The translations under genes and the position numbers were made by a program. From Lachnospiraceae bacterium UBA3845 (lineage in GTDB: Bacteria; Bacillota; Clostridia; Lachnospirales; Lachnospiraceae), in contig DGHP01000198.1 of NCBI GenBank assembly GCA_002392705.1, positions 1 through 16,263 of the forward strand: a stretch of 16,263 nucleotides of DNA. The letters are read 5' to 3'. Below the pieces are notes generated by a model. The model was not told the origin of the DNA and did no database searches. It saw only the letters and a program-made list of their open reading frames with translations. This document shows positions 14,153 to 16,263 of this stretch, piece by piece. Numbering within the stretch: the first letter of the stretch is position 1; the number at the start of each line of letters is the position of its first letter.

Positions 14153-15289
14153 TCAGTCCAGATTCTGGGCTTTCCGGTCCGGGCGGCCCAGGGAATCCCA
14201 TTTCAGATAGGCGTTGATGAAGGGATCCAGGTCCCCGTCCATGACCGCCTGCACATTGCCGGTCTCATAGCCGCTGCGGAGGTCTTTGACCATGGTATAC
14301 GGCTGGAAGACATAAGAGCGGATCTGGGAGCCCCAGGCGATATCCTTGACCTCGCCGCGGATCTCACCGGCCTTTGCCTTGTTTTCCTCAATCTTGAGCA
14401 TATACAGCTTGGCCTTCAGCATCTGCATGGCCTTGTCCTTATTCTGGAACTGGGAACGCTCATTCTGGCAGGTCACCACGATTCCGGTCGGGAAATGCGT
14501 GATGCGGATGGCGGACGAAGTCTTGTTGATATGCTGTCCGCCGGCACCGCTCGACCGGTAGGTGTCAATGCGGATATCCTCATCGCGGACCTCAACGTCC
14601 ACATCCTCCTCGATATCCGGCATGACATCGCAGGACACAAAGGAAGTCTGCCTCTTGCCCGCGGCGTTGAAGGGGGAAATGCGGACAAGACGGTGAATCC
14701 CCATCTCTGAGCGCATAAGCCCGTAGGCATTCTCCCCGTTGATCTGGAAGGTCACGGATTTGATGCCTGCCTCATCGCCGTCCAGATAATCCAGAAGTTC
14801 AGCGGAAAAGCCTTTCTTGTCGATCCATCTGGAATACATGCGGTAGAGCATGCTGCACCAGTCGCAGGCCTCCGTTCCCCCGGCGCCCGGGTGGAGGGTC
14901 ACGATCGCGTTATAGCGGTCATACTCTCCTGACAGGAGGGTCTTGATCCGGATCGCCTCGAAGTCCGCTTCGAAATCCGCAAGGGTCTGTTCAATATCCG
15001 GTATGACAGAGGCGTCTTCCTCCTCATTCCCCATATCGATCAGGAGCTCCGTCTCCTCATACTGGCTGCGCAGACGGCTGTATGTCGCCACGTCGTCCTT
15101 CAGCGACCCCAGGTCCTTCATGATCTTCTGGGACTGCTCGGGATTGTCCCAGAAGGACGGCTCCGCCATGGTTCTTTCAAGCTCCTCGATCCTGCGTTCC
15201 TTGTTTTCAAGGTCCAGGGAACTTCTCATCTCTTCCAGAGGCTGTTCATAAGTCTTCAGTTTTGCCTTGAATTCATCCAGTTCTATCAC
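14153..15289 (-). CDS. prfB: Peptide chain release factor 2 (RF2), GTG start, no frameshift site
   Basis: RF2 recognises UAA and UGA stop codons and triggers peptide release. The 378-residue frame is uninterrupted and contains the codon-recognition tripeptide SPF (in VRISPFNAAGKRQTSF) and the catalytic GGQ loop (SSGAGGQHINKTSSAIR). Most bacteria have an in-frame TGA near codon 25 that needs a +1 frameshift; here the equivalent place reads through in one frame (MRSSLDLEN, with CTG GAC in place of CTT TGA C). I chose the GTG at 15289, with AGAGAGG upstream, since the frame open to 15328 overlaps secA. It lies 14 bp after the secA stop, the common secA-prfB order of Firmicutes. It ends in TGA itself. 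Confidence 0.95.
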   Translation of the reverse strand: MIELDEFKAKLKTYEQPLEEMRSSLDLENKERRIEELERTMAEPSFWDNPEQSQKIMKDLGSLKDDVATYSRLRSQYEETELLIDMGNEEEDASVIPDIEQTLADFEADFEAIRIKTLLSGEYDRYNAIVTLHPGAGGTEACDWCSMLYRMYSRWIDKKGFSAELLDYLDGDEAGIKSVTFQINGENAYGLMRSEMGIHRLVRISPFNAAGKRQTSFVSCDVMPDIEEDVDVEVRDEDIRIDTYRSSGAGGQHINKTSSAIRITHFPTGIVVTCQNERSQFQNKDKAMQMLKAKLYMLKIEENKAKAGEIRGEVKDIAWGSQIRSYVFQPYTMVKDLRSGYETGNVQAVMDGDLDPFINAYLKWDSLGRPDRKAQNLD

Positions 15290-15303
15290 AGAAAACCTCT
15301 CTC

Positions 15304-16263
15304 TCAGGCGCCTTTTCTGCCATGGCACTGCTTATACTTCAGGCCGCTGCCGCACGGACAGGGATCGTTCGGATAAATCTTCTTGGCCTGGCGTTTCTTA
15401 GGCGCGCGCACCGCCGTGTCGTCACGGTTGGTTCCGGTCACCTTGGCGACCTCCTCACGCTCCACCTTCTCCTCCACTCTGACATGGTACATCATCTTCA
15501 GAGTGTCTTCCTGGATGGCTGCCGTCATGGCGTTGAACATGTCGTAGCCTTCCATCTTATACTGAACCTTCGGATCCTTCTGGCCGTAGGCGGCAAGGCC
15601 GATTCCCTGGCGCAGCTGGTCCATATCGTCGATGTGCGTCATCCAGTGGCGGTCCACCGATCTGAGAAGGACGACACGCTCGATCTCACGCACATCCGCG
15701 CCGGCTGCCGTCAGTTCCTCCTCCTTGGCCTGGTAAAGGGCTTTCGCGTCCCCTTTCAGCTTCTCCACAAGGCTGTTTTTGCTCTGTCCTGCGACATAGT
15801 CCTTTGTTATGACCGGGAGCGGGATAATGGGTCTCAGATAATCGTTCAGTTCCTGCAGATCCCACTCCTCCGGGGATGCTCCGGTCTCGCCGACCACCAG
15901 GTTCACGCTGCCTTCCACCGTATCATCGATCATCTGCATGACCGACTCGCGCATATTCTCGCCGTCCAGCACCTTGCGGCGCTCCGCATAGATGATCTCT
16001 CTCTGCTCATTGTTGACCTGGTCATACTCGAGCAGGCTCTTGCGGATCGCGAAGTTGTTGGACTCGATCTTCTGCTGTGCCTTCTCGATCGCGGAAGAAA
16101 GCATCTTATGCTGGATCTGTTCGCCTTCCTGAACGCCCAGCGCCTTGAAGGTCGACATCATCTTCTCGGAACCGAACAGGCGCATCAGGTCGTCTTCCAG
16201 GGAGATGTAGAACTGGGATTCACCCGGGTCTCCCTGACGTCCGGAACGGCCGCGCAGCTGGTT
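15304..16263 (-). CDS. secA: Protein translocase ATPase SecA, C-terminal part (5' end outside the window)
   Basis: SecA drives export of proteins through SecYEG by ATP hydrolysis at the inner face of the membrane. Only the last 319 residues are present; the frame enters at the right edge. The first visible residues, NQLRGRSGRQGDPGES, are the SecA-specific helicase motif VI. The helical scaffold and wing regions follow (for example DRHWMTHIDDMDQLRQGIGLAAYGQKDP, near 205-232 of the visible part). The tail has a basic linker and a zinc-binding CPCGSGLKYKQCHG motif for SecB-type or ribosome/phospholipid contacts. It ends in TGA, 14 bp before the prfB start. Confidence 0.97.
   Translation of the reverse strand, partial: NQLRGRSGRQGDPGESQFYISLEDDLMRLFGSEKMMSTFKALGVQEGEQIQHKMLSSAIEKAQQKIESNNFAIRKSLLEYDQVNNEQREIIYAERRKVLDGENMRESVMQMIDDTVEGSVNLVVGETGASPEEWDLQELNDYLRPIIPLPVITKDYVAGQSKNSLVEKLKGDAKALYQAKEEELTAAGADVREIERVVLLRSVDRHWMTHIDDMDQLRQGIGLAAYGQKDPKVQYKMEGYDMFNAMTAAIQEDTLKMMYHVRVEEKVEREEVAKVTGTNRDDTAVRAPKKRQAKKIYPNDPCPCGSGLKYKQCHGRKGA

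Noticed and set aside
14153..15328. Upstream start for prfB at 15328
   Set aside because: It would overlap the secA 3' end by 25 bp and add a basic stretch not found in RF2.

Overview
The window looks like chromosomal DNA from a fairly GC-rich member of the Clostridia. Lachnospiraceae is my best guess, from gene content, the secA-prfB pairing, strong AGGAGG-type ribosome binding sites and the DUF975 membrane protein; I cannot name a species. It holds sixteen protein genes, fourteen on the minus strand and two on the plus strand, plus the 5' end of a tRNA-Ser at the left edge. Nearly all is gene-dense core or housekeeping DNA. I see no insertion sequence, prophage, CRISPR array or integron.

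Right part (9,919-16,263, minus strand, read right to left). The 3' part of secA is followed 14 bp later by prfB (release factor 2). Next comes a three-gene envelope set: an SPFH/flotillin-like protein with a C-terminal zinc ribbon, a double zinc-ribbon membrane protein, and a secreted or membrane TPM-domain protein. These match the ydjI, ydjG and ydjH types that accompany pspA in Bacillus subtilis, but no pspA is visible. A ThrH-type HAD phosphatase/phosphotransferase ends this run at a strong terminator.

Middle (7,984-9,880). A divergent intergenic region carries a good sigma-A promoter for tex, a 16-bp near-perfect inverted repeat, and a candidate promoter and folded leader for two plus-strand membrane-protein genes. 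The second of these overlaps the first by ATGA and is a DUF975 protein. The pair converges on thrH at the bidirectional terminator.

Left part (1-7,983, minus strand). tex (transcription/RNA-binding factor) is followed, after an intergenic region with 49-bp tandem repeats carrying palindromes, by a Nudix hydrolase of the ADP-ribose pyrophosphatase type. A compact RNA-modification run follows: tsaE, tsaB, rimI, rnz (RNase Z), tsaD and ispD. TsaB, TsaD and TsaE are three of the four proteins that make the t6A base of tRNA; RNase Z matures tRNA 3' ends; RimI acetylates ribosomal protein bS18. Overlapping the ispD stop codon is a strong promoter for the tRNA-Ser gene that leaves the window at base 1.

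Twelve of the sixteen stop codons are TGA, four are TAA and none is TAG, so every visible gene is read by release factor 2. The prfB gene lacks the programmed frameshift that usually autoregulates RF2. The most interesting accessory signals are the 49-bp palindromic repeats, the orphan SPFH/zinc-ribbon/TPM set, and the inverted repeat upstream of tex.
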